Of a stretch of 64,000 nt of DNA, positions 45,785 through 58,190 are shown piece after piece. The position numbers were made by a program, and so were the translations under genes. Position 1 is the first letter of the stretch; each line of letters begins with the position of its first letter. Origin of the DNA: Peromyscus leucopus. Its lineage: Eukaryota; Chordata; Mammalia; Rodentia; Cricetidae. The stretch covers positions 69,433,486 to 69,497,485 of the forward strand of contig NC_051086.1 of NCBI RefSeq assembly GCF_004664715.2, read 5' to 3'. The notes beneath the pieces are model-generated. The model saw only the letters and a program-made list of their open reading frames with translations. It was not told the origin of the DNA and did not search any database.

Positions 45785-46035
45785 CAATAGAATTACTATA
45801 TCCTGATGGCTATAGTGTGAAGAGTAAGACATGCAAGGCTAGGCCATGTGCAGATGGATGGATTCGGAGACGAGAAATGACTGATGCCAAGAGCATCCAA
45901 ATGAAACACGCCCTTGACGGACTCACCGACAGAGGGGACACAGAGCTCAGGAAACAAGCAGTGAGGTTCAGGAAGTGTTAATCCCCAACCTCTAACCCTG
46001 GAAGAGAAAGACCAGAATGCACTGGGGCCTGGGTT

Positions 46036-46105
46036 TCGCTGAGGGGCCAAGTGTGTTCACCTTGCATGTGCAGCAGCCTGGGTCCAATCCCCAGTGCCAG
46101 AAATG
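46036..46105 (+). repeat. ID-like fragment
   Basis: 'gtgttcaccttgcatgtgca' and 'gcctgggtccaatccccagt' suggest a degraded ID head. Confidence 0.5.
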
Positions 46106-46109
46106 ACAG

Positions 46110-46620
46110 AAGCTAAAAGATAAATGAATGAAACAGAAAGGAAAACTCTGGGACAGCTACCAAAGGGTCACACAGGTGTCATGAGACCACGAGAAAGAAA
46201 AGGGAAAGAGAAACAGAGGAAACGTTTGACGCAATGGCGCTTGAGACCTTCCCAGGCTGAGTGGTAGATGCAGGAAGTTAGAAGGTGAGTCGGAGTAACA
46301 CCAAAAGTTCTCTAGCTAAGACATAACGTACCCAAACTGCAGAAAAGACACACAGTGGGAAAACCCTGAAGGAAACCGGGGAGGGGTGTGCGTTGCCTAA
46401 AGGGGATGAGAATTTCTCCTTAGAAAGCATGTAAGAAGATGTATCTAAAAATGCTTGAAGAAGAACGCACAACTTAGAATTCTATATCCAGCTAAATTAT
46501 CCTTCAAGTAAAGGAAAAAAAATAAATACTTCCTCAGATAAATAAAAACTGATGGAATTTGTCAACAGGACATTGACCTGGCAAGGAATTCTTTAGGAAG
46601 AATAAAAATTATATAAATAT
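46110..46620 (+). mobile_element. Old L1/HAL1-type fragment
   Basis: 'acttagaattctatatccag', 'ctaaattatccttcaagtaa' and 'aaataaaaactgatggaatt' are a recognisable ancient L1 3' ORF2-region phrase. The upstream part is A-rich but less certain. Confidence 0.6.
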
Positions 46621-47682
46621 TGAGTTGGATCAGCCTCACAAAATCCCGATGTGGATTCTTAATGTACAATACCTTAAGTGTGACTATAATCATACACAGG
46701 GTCTTTAGAATTACTAAGTTAAAATGGGGTCACTGATCTAACCTGATATCTTTATAAGAGGAAATTGAAATGCAGACGGAAACACCAGACCCAGGCACAG
46801 TGGTATCAAAGCACGATCACGTTAGAACACAGAGGAACGGTAACATCTGAGCAGGAGAGAGGCCTCGGAAGAAACCAAACCCACCAAAATGCTATTCCAG
46901 CTTCACAGTTAGCTTCAGGAAGTGTGAAGAATAATGCTATGGCAAAGGAGATCCAGTCTGTGCTGATGGGTTGTGAAAACTCCAGCAAACTAGGAAACAG
47001 AAAGTTGAAAGTGATCGAGTAAGAGAAAGTCACAATTGGAAAGTAATTCTTTTCTAGTTTTCACTTAGAAAAGGTTATGCTCACCCTCTTATCCAAATCT
47101 CATACAGGCAAGACAATGGAACAAAACCTTATTATAAAACCTGTATCACATTTCCAAATGGGAAGGGTAAATTTCAGAGAATAAAACACACAACCCTCTG
47201 AGAACATTTAAACATCCCACACTGCCCATTTCCCCTTCCTGGGAAGAAAGACAAACTCTATTTTTTTCCCACAGAGAAGCATTAATTGTAATGTATAATT
47301 CATCAACCCACAAAGGAATAGTTCTTAATTGTCCTCTTCCTGTGAGCACTCAAATAACTGTAAGCTTATAAACAGCATTTCCTCCGACTGTATGCTGAAA
47401 CTCACCTTATAAAAAGCCCCAGAAGAGGAGACTTTCTTGTTGCTCAGGGACTATGATGGTCACTCACAATGTTAAAATAGGAGCCTTATACTTTAAATTG
47501 CCCACAGCCTAGTTATCAGGAGACGATTTAAGCATGTAAACTTGAATTAGAGTATTTAATCTGAGATGAGTAATTCTGCACATTCTTAGAAATAAAAGGT
47601 GGAGTTTAAGGGAGTATCAGTAGTGACAATAATGTGTCCCTATAATCACCAGGAACTAGAGTGACTGTACCACAGCAGCACT
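46621..47682. other. Unassigned AT-rich sequence
   Basis: No repeat or gene recognised over about 1 kb. Confidence 0.45.
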
Positions 47683-47850
47683 CCTCTAAGTGATTTTTAT
47701 GAATGAACTCTTGGAATCCTCATAACACTTCTGCTTAGGCATTATTTCCATAATTTGCACAAAAGTAGAGCAAAAAGTTAGCAGCCTCCCCCAGATGTTA
47801 CAGTCCATGAAAGAGTAAAGGCAGGAGTTTATCCACCTAGTCTTACTGCA
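47683..47850 (-). repeat. MIR element, reverse
   Basis: 'ggaatcctcataacacttct', 'gcattatttccataatttgc' and 'agcctcccccagatgttaca' follow the MIR complement with decay. Confidence 0.55.
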
Positions 47851-47925
47851 CTGCCTACATTTTTAGTTGTCACACAACAGTACACACACAAAAGAATTGA
47901 AATCTGAACAGGGGTGATGATGGCT

Positions 47926-48135
47926 GCAGAGATGGCCCAGGGGTTAAGAGTACTGGCTGCTCTTCCAGGGGGTGTAGATTTGAATACCAGCACTTATACA
48001 GCAGCTCACAACCAGCTGTAACTACAGTTCCAGAGGATCTGACACCCGCTTCTGGCCTCCTGAGGGAACCAGGCACACTGATGATGCGTAAAATGCATGC
48101 AGGTAAGATAACCATTCATATAAATTTTTTTAATT
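47926..48135 (+). repeat. B3A/B2-class SINE
   Basis: 'gctgcagagatggcccaggg', 'actggctgctcttccagggg', 'gatctgacacccgcttctgg' and 'catgcaggtaagataaccat'. Confidence 0.92.
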
Positions 48136-49053
48136 AAAAAATCTTAACTGAATTTAGTGATGTTATTTACAATACTCTAAGACCAGACCCATTCTTATCC
48201 ATAGAAAATATCACCTGAAGGACCTGTACTCATAACCAAATAATTTACTATTGTAACTTTGAACATGAATATATATTGAGTTGGAAATCTGATCCTTATC
48301 TTACCAGGCTAATTTTGGGGTCACATCTTTGTTTCTGATGAATATTCAAACCTGATTAGGCTTTTTCGCTGATTAAAACAGGCACACAAAGAGATGTCTA
48401 AATTACCAATGCAAGTTTTTAAAGTGATTTTTTTTTATGTTGCTTCATGAGGTGGCTTTTTAGTTCTGGCTCTGATAGTTATGGCTTAATTACAAATTTA
48501 CTAAAGTGCTGTAGCTCAGAAAAGCTCCTCTTTATTAGTATGTTATACTCTATACTCCTTTGCACCAATAAGAGAAGCAGGCCATGCTAATTTGCAGCAT
48601 AGAAATACCTTCATATCTTGCTATTATATAAAATAGTGACATGTAAACAATTCCACATGAGATTTTGAGAACAAACATATCTAAACTCATCCTTTGAGTC
48701 ACAGTGTCTAGGATCAGTTATTCCAGCCCCGGTGAAAAGATAAAGGATACAGGAATACAAGCTGGTTGATGCAATTTCTACACTGTAAGTGGCTGGCTAT
48801 TCTAGATGTCACTGAAAGATAAACTTGTCTCCATACCTACAAAATATTTTTAAAAACTTTTCATACTAGACTCAACATCTCAATTTCGCTTGTAACTGTC
48901 CAATAGAAAGTAGAGTGTATGATAAGAGTGTAATTTTTTTTTTTTTGGAAAAGCAGTAGCTTAATATATTTTGGTGAAGAGCTGTTAAGAATCTGTAGTT
49001 TAATATAGCACAAAAGAATATAGACAGGTTCTTAAAAATGCCTATTGTATAAA
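48136..49053. other. Unassigned AT-rich sequence
   Basis: No repeat or exon recognised; a T run lies at about 48936-48948. Confidence 0.45.
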
Positions 49054-49195
49054 TTTTATCCTCACAGTCACTCTATGAAGTATTTGGTCTCACTTTATGG
49101 ATGAAGAAACTGTTTCAGGACACAAAAGTTACAGCTACAAACGATTAGTCTATGTTTAAAATGTACAAAGCTGAAATTATGCTCAGGCCCCTTTG
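49054..49195 (-). repeat. MIR element, reverse
   Basis: 'ttatcctcacagtcactcta', 'tgaagtatttggtctcactt' and 'tatggatgaagaaactgttt' match the MIR complement well. Confidence 0.65.
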
Positions 49196-49342
49196 ACTTA
49201 CGAATTAGGGTAGTTTTTTTTTGTTGTTGTTGTTTTCAAGAGAAAAGAAATCTTTGTTTTCAAATAAAACTCTCCTAAAATTACCATAAGGAAATTCATG
49301 CATATTGCTTAAATGTGAAATGGAACCTTTCAATACTTATTT

Positions 49343-49665
49343 TAGGGGCTGGAAAGGTGTGGGTAGAGTGTTTGCTGGGCAAATGTGAGGATAAGTGTCT
49401 GAATCCCCAGAGCCCAAGGAAAGCTGGGTGTGGCTGTGCACATCTGTAATCCCAGTGCTTCTGTAATGAGACGGGAGGCAGAGGCAGGGGATTTCCCCAA
49501 AGCTCATGGGCCAGCCAGCCTGGCTGTGCATTAGCAAACAAAAGGACCCTGTCTCAAGCAAGGTGGAAGGTTGACACCCGAGGTTGTCCTGGCCTCCACA
49601 CCCGCCACGGCATGTGCATAACCAGTACTCACACACAGGCCCAATCACACACATACAGGGAAAAA
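49343..49665 (+). repeat. RSINE1-like SINE
   Basis: 'ggggctggaaaggtgtgggt', 'gctgggtgtggctgtgcaca', 'gggccagccagcctggctgt', 'gacacccgaggttgtcctgg' and a CA-rich end. Confidence 0.75.
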
Positions 49666-50034
49666 TGCATCCGTTTTTAATCAAACTTTATATTAAAATG
49701 AGAAGGCAATCTTCCTGTGATAGAGGCTCTCATAGAAGTAACAGATCCTGAAAATACATAATCTAGGAAAAAGGCTTTTTTTTTTTTAAAAAAAAAGAAA
49801 CTTTAAAAATACAACCATGTCCTCAGAATTTAGAAATAGCTCAGTAATTTTGCTGAAACATCCACTTTGGCGCACCTCTGTGGGAGTATTGGTTCTCTAC
49901 AGGACTCGCCCAGCAGGTGTCAAAGGTCACTGCTGGGTATCTGGCTTCAAGACAAGAAGTTTCTGCATATTCTCCAATTGAACCGCCAACCAAATGACTC
50001 AGGTTTCACATGCACAGTGACCACTTCTCTAGGT
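49666..50034. other. Unassigned sequence
   Basis: Contains an oligo-T/oligo-A junction at 49776-49796; otherwise nothing recognised. Confidence 0.4.
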
Positions 50035-50392
50035 ATGCCTGCGTGTGCATGCAGGTGTTCATTTACATAGTGGGTGGGGATGGGGACGGAAGCCAGAGGT
50101 CAGCTTTGGGTGACCCTCAGCGACCTGTCTGCCTCTGCCTCCACAGTACTGGGATTACAAGCATTATCTACCTGTGTTCTGGAAAACCAACTCGGGTTCT
50201 CATGCTTCCCACTGAGCCATTTTGGCTCTCTCCCTGCCCCCTCAGAGCCACCTCTTTCTGTTTGTGTAATTACACTCTTTGTTTTGTTTTTGACACGGAG
50301 ACTTGCCTTGTAACCCAAACTAGTCTTCCACTTGTGACCCTCTCCTACCGTAGTCTCAAGAGTGCTAGGATTAAAGCCATGCCCTACTAAAG
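50035..50392 (-). repeat. RSINE1/B3-like SINE then B1, both reverse
   Basis: The first (50035-50232) holds 'gaagccagaggtcagctttg' and 'tgcttcccactgagccattt'. The second (50272-50392) holds 'ttttgacacggagacttgcc' and 'gagtgctaggattaaagcca'. Confidence 0.65.
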
Positions 50393-50404
50393 TGTTAACT
50401 TAAA

Positions 50405-50742
50405 AGATATTATTTGTGTGTAACTGTTTGTGTCTGTGTAGGGATGTGTATGTGAGTACAGGTGCCCAAAGAGTCCAGAAGGTTTTGAATCCCCTGGAGG
50501 CAGACCCCCCCCCACCTCAACCCACAAGACAGGATCTCGCTAAATAACTCTAGCTGTCTTAGAATTCACTATGCAGATCAGGCTGGCCTTGAACTCAGAG
50601 ATCTACCTGCCTCCGTATGTGCCACTGTACTCAGCTTCCCTAGAGGTAGATTTATAGGCAGTTGTGAAACACTGGGAACCAAATTTAGGTTCTCTGCAAG
50701 AGCAGCAAGTGCTTTTAGCCCAGGTCACCTCTCTAGCCCTAG
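50405..50742 (-). repeat. B3 SINE, reverse, with a nested B1
   Basis: Outer B3: 'gtacaggtgcccaaagagtc' on the left and 'gagcagcaagtgcttttagc', 'cacctctctagccct' on the right. A reverse B1 ('gacaggatctcgctaaataa', 'ggccttgaactcagagatct') lies inside at about 50515-50640. Confidence 0.75.
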
Positions 50743-52018
50743 TTACAAGTTTCCAGGGGGTGTGTGAGAACGGCAGATGCTGAATGACTCCAAACGGTCC
50801 CCGAGTGCACATCTGTGCAACCATCAATGGAATGTAGAAGGGTAGTGCTCCCGGCAGGGACCAGTCAACAGACCAAGAGGAAACCTCCATTACTTATACT
50901 CACCTCGCATCACCTCCCATCTCCTCCAGTTCTTCAAGATGGAACTACCTTTATGTTTGCAGGTCACCCATGCATTGATTAAAAAGAGCAGTGGAAGTTC
51001 AGAATTGAAGGAGACACTGGAGACTCAGAGAAAAGTAACATGGCCTTCACTTTAAGCTCAAGGGGACTCAGAACATGGGATAGATTTGTGTGAAGTTGTA
51101 GTTCTCAGAAAAACTTCTTACAATCATCCATATTGCAATAAACCAAAAATTCCTTACAACCACATATTCATTTTTTGATAAATGAGTACATTACCACAAG
51201 AAAGAATTTCCAATTCCAGAAAAAATATTGAAATTGGGCAAAGCTGCAAAGTACTAAAGGGAAAATTATTAGAACCATATGACCTGACCATATGTTTCTG
51301 CAGGCATTTGTAACCAAAGTAAACATTGAAATTTGTCGTGAATGGGTCACTTTTGAGAGGAAGGCAGCAGGGAAAATTTCATGTTTTAGCTGAGTCTTTC
51401 ATATAAAGTGTCGAATGGTAGATATTATCATAGAACTTGTTATGTTCTTTTTAAACAGGCAGAAAGTTTAAATGGATTCACTGAGTTTTGAAAACCGGGG
51501 CATAATAGCTACTAGAAATGCATGGAATGTAGTATTGCATTTCAGGGTACACACAGGGTCTGGGGTAAATCACAATGCATCTCTTAATCACTTCTAGCCA
51601 ACATTAGGAACAGGTATTAGAAGGATAGAAGGAACATGACGAGCGTTCTAGAAATCAGTTGGGAAATTTCAAAAGGGAAACAGGCAATGTGAGAAGTCCA
51701 CACAAAGAGGATGAGGTCACTTGTATATAATCACCGGCTCTTGTTTTTTCAGAACAGCTGCTAGAATTCCTCCATTTTCTCTGAACTGTCTCCATGAGTT
51801 ACTGCTCATCTTTCACCCAGGTTAAGTCTGCTAACTCAGGAGGGGAGCTGCATGCCTTTGGAGCGTTTATTTGCGGTCATCATCAGAAACAGACGGACAG
51901 ACGCTTGTCTATTCCAACATGACGTAGGTATCTGCACATTTGTTTTGTATAAACTGAGTTTGAGATGCTGTCTTGATTTTTAATTTGAGATTATTAAGAC
52001 AGTGAAACTTTTTTTTTT
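50743..52018. other. Unassigned sequence
   Basis: About 1.3 kb with no recognised repeat, exon or RNA gene. Confidence 0.45.
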
Positions 52019-52019
52019 T

Positions 52020-52228
52020 TTTAAAAAAAGGTTTATTTTTACACGTATAGGTGTTTTGCCTGCACTATGACTGTGTACCACATGTATGCCTGGTACCCAT
52101 AGAGGCCAGAAGAGGGTGTTGGATCCCTTGGAACTGGAGTTATAGATGGTTGTCAGCTGCCATGTGGGTGCTGGGAATCGAACACAGGTTCTTTGGAAGA
52201 GTGCTCAAAACCCAGCTCTCCAGCCAGT
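52020..52228 (-). repeat. B2/B3 SINE, reverse, with CTCF-like core
   Basis: 'ggtttatttttacacgtata' to 'cccagctctccagcc', with CCAGAAGAGGGTGT at 52106-52119. Confidence 0.93.
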
Positions 52229-53370
52229 GGAAATTATTTTTAAAAATGTCAATACTGCTCTTCAGTTTAGAATTCCCACTAAAGTGATTTGGTGACTTAC
52301 TCACTTCAAGACTTTGGAAAACCCTAAGCAATTTAGCCATTAACTTACCTTCACTCCTCAGGAAAGGCTGATAAGCCACCAACACCATTTTTAAAGGGTT
52401 TGAGCAGCACCATTGCAGATAACACACATTTTCTTTTGCTCTGTCCTGACTCATTTAAGCGATGACCAAGGGATTTTGTTAAATATAGTTCAGCATTCAG
52501 GAACACTTTGAATTTCCATCAGCCCCAAATCGCAGACAAACCTTTAAGCATATTTCTGAAACTAAGGTTAAATGAGATTTAGAAAAGGTGTATCACAGAA
52601 ACAGTCATGTTTTCTTTACAAGTAGTGCTGATTGCATGCATGTTTCTTGTGAGACAGGCTGGCCTTGAACTCCAGGGTTCAAGTGGTTTTTCCACTTCAG
52701 GCTCCTGAGCAGTTAGCAATGTAAGCAGGCCCCTTTGTTCCTCATAGCAATCTGTGAAGGTGTGTTTGTACATGTGTGTTAATCGATCAGAAGAAAACTC
52801 TACAGTCGTGACAGCAAATCATCATTAAAATTGATTAGTAACAACATGCAATGCTTGTCACAATAAATTATGGCTATAAGCCATCACAAAGAATGTGACT
52901 GAATGTCTTTATTAGTAGTATGTCAGCTCATTCACTTTTTGGTTATCTGCAATTGTGCTTTAGCCTAAAAGCGGCTTGAGAAAGTCAGTGTGAGGTAAAC
53001 TACATTAAAAACCATGTGGTATGTTGCTACGGATATAACTGTGGTCTGAGCATCAAGTCTCTCTGGACCTTGGTTACCTCAAATTTACTATAATGAAGTA
53101 TCACCTGTGTTACTGACTCTGGCAGGATGCTGCAATAACCAAACAAGCCAATGCTGTGCAGCTCAGTGTAGCAGCAGCATCTCTACAGGGAAGGGTTTTA
53201 GATCTGCTCTTCTCCTGCTTTGTCCCCATCAGGGAAGTTAACAATGCCATGCAGAGGGCACTACAAGATCTGAAGGCATGATCAGGGGAAGCAGTGGATC
53301 CCGTGAACTCAAGAATATACTGCAAGACTGTAAGCACGCGATCCAATGTAAAAATGACAGGAAACACGTC
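52229..53370. other. Unassigned sequence
   Basis: A possible B1 scrap at about 52650-52690 ('gagacaggctggccttgaac'); the rest is unassigned. Confidence 0.4.
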
Positions 53371-53371
53371 A

Positions 53372-53540
53372 AGGGCCGGTGAGATGGCTCAGGAGGTTGT
53401 CAAATCTGATGACCCTGACGACCCTGGTTTGATTCCCAGGACCCATACAATGGGGACTAGAGCTAACTCCTGCAAGTTGTCCTTGAACTGCTGCACTCCC
53501 AACATCTCTCTCTCTCTCTCTCTCACTCACACGCACACGC

Positions 53541-53577
<37 letters not shown>
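53372..53577 (+). repeat. B3 SINE with (TC)n(AC)n tail
   Basis: 'gggccggtgagatggctcag', 'ggtttgattcccaggaccca', 'taactcctgcaagttgtcct', then TC repeats at about 53505-53524 and AC repeats to 53573. Confidence 0.93.
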
Positions 53578-54368
53578 AAGATGTTTCCTATGTTAAACAA
53601 ATTGTTTACGGACCTAGTATAATCTCAACACATATATCCTGATATATGCCCACACTCAACAAAACAGTTGAGTGCCTTGTTCTCATTCCAGCTTTCACCA
53701 TGTCTACTGCTATGTGAACTACGACATAAACTCCTGGTGGAGGTGACCCTTTCAGCTATCTTGGGTATTCTGGGTGTAGCACAGCTCTAGATGCAAAGTA
53801 GACTCTCAAAGTACGTTAGATGGATGGGTACATAAATGGCAGACATATGGAAAGCTATTCCCTAGGAGAAGAGTCACAATGCGCAGGTCAATTAATTGTA
53901 TATCATGCAATGAAATAATGAATTGCATATCATAACATGTTTTCAATGTACAAAATACAATATATAATAAATATTTTCTTTGGATGTAAACAGAATAAAA
54001 TTAATCTTGTTGCAGGGCAGTAACAGGAATGCAAGGCTTTTACAAAGCATCTGATATCAAGGCTAATCAATTAGCTGACATCCAATTCACAGTTTAGAAT
54101 CCAACTACATCAGATTACCGCTCCTTATCTCAAATAAAATTGCAGAAACACAACACCCTTTTGTAGATAAAGGTACATTCTTTATTGTAAAGAAAATTCT
54201 GGCCCAATTAAAGAGATAAAGGTTTAATAATATGATTGGAGAAAGATTGGGAGAATAAAATTTAGGACAAGAATTTGGAAAAAAGAAAAGTTAAGAGTCC
54301 AGAAGTCAGTCAAATGAAGTAAGCACAAGTGAGAGACGAGACACACATCATTACTAGATTGTTCCACT
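53578..54368. other. Unassigned AT-rich sequence
   Basis: Nothing recognised. Confidence 0.45.
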
Positions 54369-54502
54369 CAAGCTGGATGTGGTGGCACATGCCTACCACC
54401 CCTGCACTCGGGACAAAGAGGAAGCTCAGGAGTTCGAGCCCAGTTTCAGCTACCAAATTAAAGCCAGCCTGAGCTGCACGAGACTGTGTCCAAAACTACA
54501 AA
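54369..54502 (+). repeat. B1 SINE, diverged
   Basis: 'caagctggatgtggtggcac', 'gaagctcaggagttcgagcc' and 'gagactgtgtccaaaactac'. Confidence 0.8.
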
Positions 54503-54571
54503 ACAGCCGAAGTCAGCATATAAAACATTAGGGAAAACAGAAGCATTGAGAATAATAATTAATAAAATCTT

Positions 54572-54690
54572 GGGCCGGAGAGATGGCTCAGTGTCTAAAA
54601 GCACTGGCTGTTCTTCCACAGGATCCAAGCTCTAGTTCCAGCACCCACATAGAGCGCGCGTGCACAGGCACACACATATACATATGCATA
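54572..54690 (+). repeat. B2-class SINE
   Basis: 'gggccggagagatggctcag', 'tctaaaagcactggctgttc' and 'gttccagcacccacatagag'. A different SINE-like segment follows at about 54705-54805. Confidence 0.85.
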
Positions 54691-54805
54691 ACTTTTACTA
54701 TGTTTTGGGGTGCTGGGGATAGAACCTAGGGCTTTACATTTATTCAGCATGAAGCTCCGAAAGTGGTACAGACCTGCAATCTTAGCTCTTGGGAGGCCGA
54801 GGCCC

Positions 54806-55886
54806 AACGCCAAAATTTACTGACATTTTGTCTCAATAAATGTGCTAAAAATTATTGTTAAAAATATTCCTTTAGCCAGTATTTACTATTAGATTTTCAA
54901 AGATTCATTTCTGGAACAAGCAATTTCCTGTAATGTTTCCTTTCTAATGCAATTAAAATTGTTTATTAGAGTGGAATTTAGTATAAGATGGGTTATTTTG
55001 GATCTAGTCCAAGAGCACTGGGTTACTAAAGGTAAAAAGTGGCCTTTCCAATAAAGTGATCCAGTGGCTCAGAGCCCATGGACACTAAGCTCCAAAGTGA
55101 GACAGAGGAAGCCAGGCCACTAATGGTCCCATCAATGAAACCTTACTAAACAACTGTTATAAAAGACATGAAAGTCATTTAAGCCCAGTGGATCACAGCA
55201 TCGGTCATTTTTGTTCCAAACAACCCTTTCCTGTGGTGTTCTTCATTGTTTCATAGGATGGCTATTTCACAAGGAGGCTTAGCCTCCTTATGCGTGCACT
55301 GTCTGATGCAGCCTTACATTTTTTTAATTATGAAATATTTCACTAGAAATACTTCTTTACAAAAGAATTCAGTGCCTTTACCTATGCGGATAGACAAGAC
55401 TACCAAAAATTCACAAAGAATCAAATTTCTGTGTAGCTCACTGAGAAAGCTAAGATTAAAGAGAGGTGAGAATCGTGGGGCAATCCAATATAAAAATAAT
55501 ACCATTAGCTCCTGATGGCTACGACGACAGCCAGTCCTTCAAGTGATAGCACAACAGGCACCTTGCACAGAGATGTTTATAAGCACTTCTAAAAGATTAA
55601 ATACTTCAAATGCATCTTATTATAAGCAGAAAACATGGCAAAGTCCTATTTTCGAAAAATGTAAAAAGGGCTCTTTTTAAATAAATGTATTGAATGGAAA
55701 GATCACAAGAGGAGTAAAGCTTTATGGAAACACAGAAACAGCACCCAGTCTCAAAGCCATATAAGAATACAACACACACAGTAGGACTATAGTTTAGAGT
55801 TCTCATTGATTTCCTACACAATTGGAGAAAGCTGTCAGTGGTTCATCTAAAATTCACATACTGAGTCATGAGAAGAATCTACTCTT
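54806..55886. other. Unassigned AT-rich sequence
   Basis: No repeat or gene recognised over about 1.1 kb. Confidence 0.45.
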
Positions 55887-55895
55887 TACATGTAC

Positions 55896-55970
<75 letters not shown>

Positions 55971-56163
55971 TTTTTTTTTTTTTTAAAGATTTACTTATTA
56001 TGTATACATTGTTTGCCTGCAGGCCAGAAGAGGGCACCAGATCTCATTATAGATGGTTGTGAGCCGCCATGTGGTTGCTGGGAATTGAACTCTGGACCTT
56101 TGGAAAAGCAGCCAGTGCTCTTAACCGCTGAGCGGTCTCTCCAGCCCCATGTATCTTTCTTTC
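55887..56163 (-). repeat. B2 SINE, reverse, with target duplication and (TTTC)n
   Basis: 'catgtacctttctttc' (55889-55904) and 'catgtatctttctttc' (56148-56163) flank it with one mismatch. Between them lie (TTTC)n to about 55970, poly-T and a well-kept B2 ending 'gcggtctctccagcccc'. CCAGAAGAGGGCAC is at 56024-56037. Confidence 0.95.
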
Positions 56164-56863
56164 ATCAACAATGGCCATTATTCTCCCACTGGTAGAGTTC
56201 ATGGTGCATGGCCCATGTGCTGTACATACCTTCAACCCTTGGATAAATGCAATGTCAAGTAATTACTTCATTGTTTTAAACATTTAAGACAAACTACTTG
56301 ATAATTTCTACTACATGTTTTAAAAACATTTAAAAAGTAAGCCAGTAAAAGAACTTTTCTTTGTGTCTTTTACAGTTATTACTGCCAGGTGACTTGTCCA
56401 TAGTTAGGGAAGGCATCATAGAAGCCAGGGTACTGCAGAGGCACAGGGACCTCACTAATGACTGTGATTTGCTATATGCCAGGTACTCTTTTACATGACC
56501 TTCCATGTTTCAATTTTAACTCTAAAAGCATCTCCTGTTATCACTAGCAAAAACGGCCTATCTCCTACTCTTAAAAGGCCAGTAGCTTACTTTTGGGACG
56601 ATCATCTTGTTCAGAATGATGATCTGAGGAGACCCTCTGATCTATTACAATATCATCCTTATATAAAAAAAATTAAACAGTTTTGAAATACTGAGAGCTT
56701 GTGGGACATCTCTGAAAACTACTTAGTAATGTACAGAGAAGTAGATTTTGGAAAAAAATCATGTAGGGAAAGAGATGGTATTTGTGATTAAGTTGGATAC
56801 CTAACTGTAAAGTGATTGGTTTGATGTTTTCCCCGTAGTTTAACGATTCTTCTCAAGGCAGTT
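56164..56863. other. Unassigned sequence
   Basis: Nothing recognised. Confidence 0.4.
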
Positions 56864-56995
56864 TCAAGCTGAGTGTGATACACTGTAAACCCAGAGCTCG
56901 GGAGATGGAGACAGGGGCACTGGGAGTTCAAGGCCGGAATGGAAGACATGAAATCCTGTCTCAAAACCAAAACCCAAACACCCAATCAAACAACA
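56864..56995 (+). repeat. B1 SINE, diverged
   Basis: 'aagctgagtgtgatacactg', 'gggagttcaaggccggaatg' and 'gaaatcctgtctcaaaacca'. Confidence 0.75.
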
Positions 56996-57234
56996 TCAAA
57001 AACGGAAAAAGGGCCACTCCAAAGGTATCAGAAATGTTTAAACTGCATCAGTTAAAACAAATATCCAGCTTTCTAAGTCACTATACACGTGTGTATGTTC
57101 CCAGAATGTAGATAAGTCAGTCATCTGACCTTTTATATACAATTGTATGCTTCATTTTAAGCATTTTGTAACAAAACTGACTCAGAATAAAATACCAACA
57201 GCTATGCCTTTAAATGCCTAAAAGGATTTGCCAA

Positions 57235-57345
57235 GCCTTTACGATAGTAAAGCCCCTATTTTATAAATGAAGCGAACCCCATGGAGGCATGGTCCTGCCA
57301 TGTAACCAGGAGCAGAGGCCGTTTCTGTCTTCTGCCACACATTCT
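57235..57345 (-). repeat. Possible MIR remnant, reverse
   Basis: 'gcccctattttataaatgaa', 'gcgaaccccatggaggcatg' and 'taaccaggagcagaggcc' loosely follow the MIR complement. Confidence 0.4.
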
Positions 57346-57625
57346 TTCCAGGGCCCGCTACTACCCCTATCTATGACTTAAGAGCCACAATAGGAGAAAT
57401 GGTTTCTTTCAAAACAATGTAGAAATCAGCTTCTAAATCCACAGATAAATTCCTTACCTGGTAAGCTGTCAATTCAAATTTCATGTACCAAATCTAAATG
57501 CTATTAAAATTAAAGCGAATACATGCATACATGATAACTCACTTACGTGAAAGAACATAAAAATATAATGACTGGGAATTTTGATTTGATAATAAACCAT
57601 GCAGAGAAGTTGAACACTTTTAAAA
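57346..57625. other. Unassigned sequence
   Basis: Nothing recognised. Confidence 0.4.
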
Positions 57626-57712
57626 TTTCAGTTCAGGCTGGATACAGCTCAATGCTAGAACGCCTACTCAGCATGCGAGGCCCTGGGCTTGATGTCCAGC
57701 TACACATATACA
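57626..57712 (+). repeat. ID SINE
   Basis: 'ggctggatacagctcaatgc' and 'gaggccctgggcttgatgtc' in ID order. Confidence 0.75.
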
Positions 57713-58059
57713 TACCACTCTCTCAATTCAAATCACCCTAAAGAGTCTAAATGCCCATTCTTTGGGGAAAAAAATCAGTGGATGTAATTTTGGAATGTCA
57801 GAGGTGGCCATCTTTTATAAACACTTTATAGATACACAGTTTCACTCTCTAAAACTTGCACACACTCAAAATTCACAGTACATTCCTGTTCTTCAAGGGA
57901 GCGTATTTCAGAGACTGTTTTAAATATGTGTATATGTATATATGTAACATCTGCTTATTTATTAAATTTACATGCCAAGTTTTCCATCGTAATGTTACAG
58001 AATCAAAACTTTATACCAGAGTGTATCACATCTCTGGCACTGCTAGTGTCTGTGTATTA
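57713..58059. other. Unassigned sequence
   Basis: Nothing recognised. It lies downstream of the minus-strand gene. Confidence 0.4.
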
Positions 58060-58188
58060 TTTCCATATGTGTGTACATGCATATGTGTACATGAGTGTGT
58101 GTACACGTGTACATTTGTGGCCTGTGCACACGTGTGTGGAGACCAGAGGGTGAGGCACATCACTTTCTCTGAGCACAGTGAAGCTTCC
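58060..58188 (-). repeat. B3/RSINE1-like fragment, reverse
   Basis: 'tgtgtgtacatgcatatgtg', 'gtgtgtggagaccagagggt' and 'gaggcacatcactttctctg' resemble the tail half of a reverse RSINE1. It ends where the copied exon segment begins. Confidence 0.5.
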
Positions 58189-58190
58189 CC

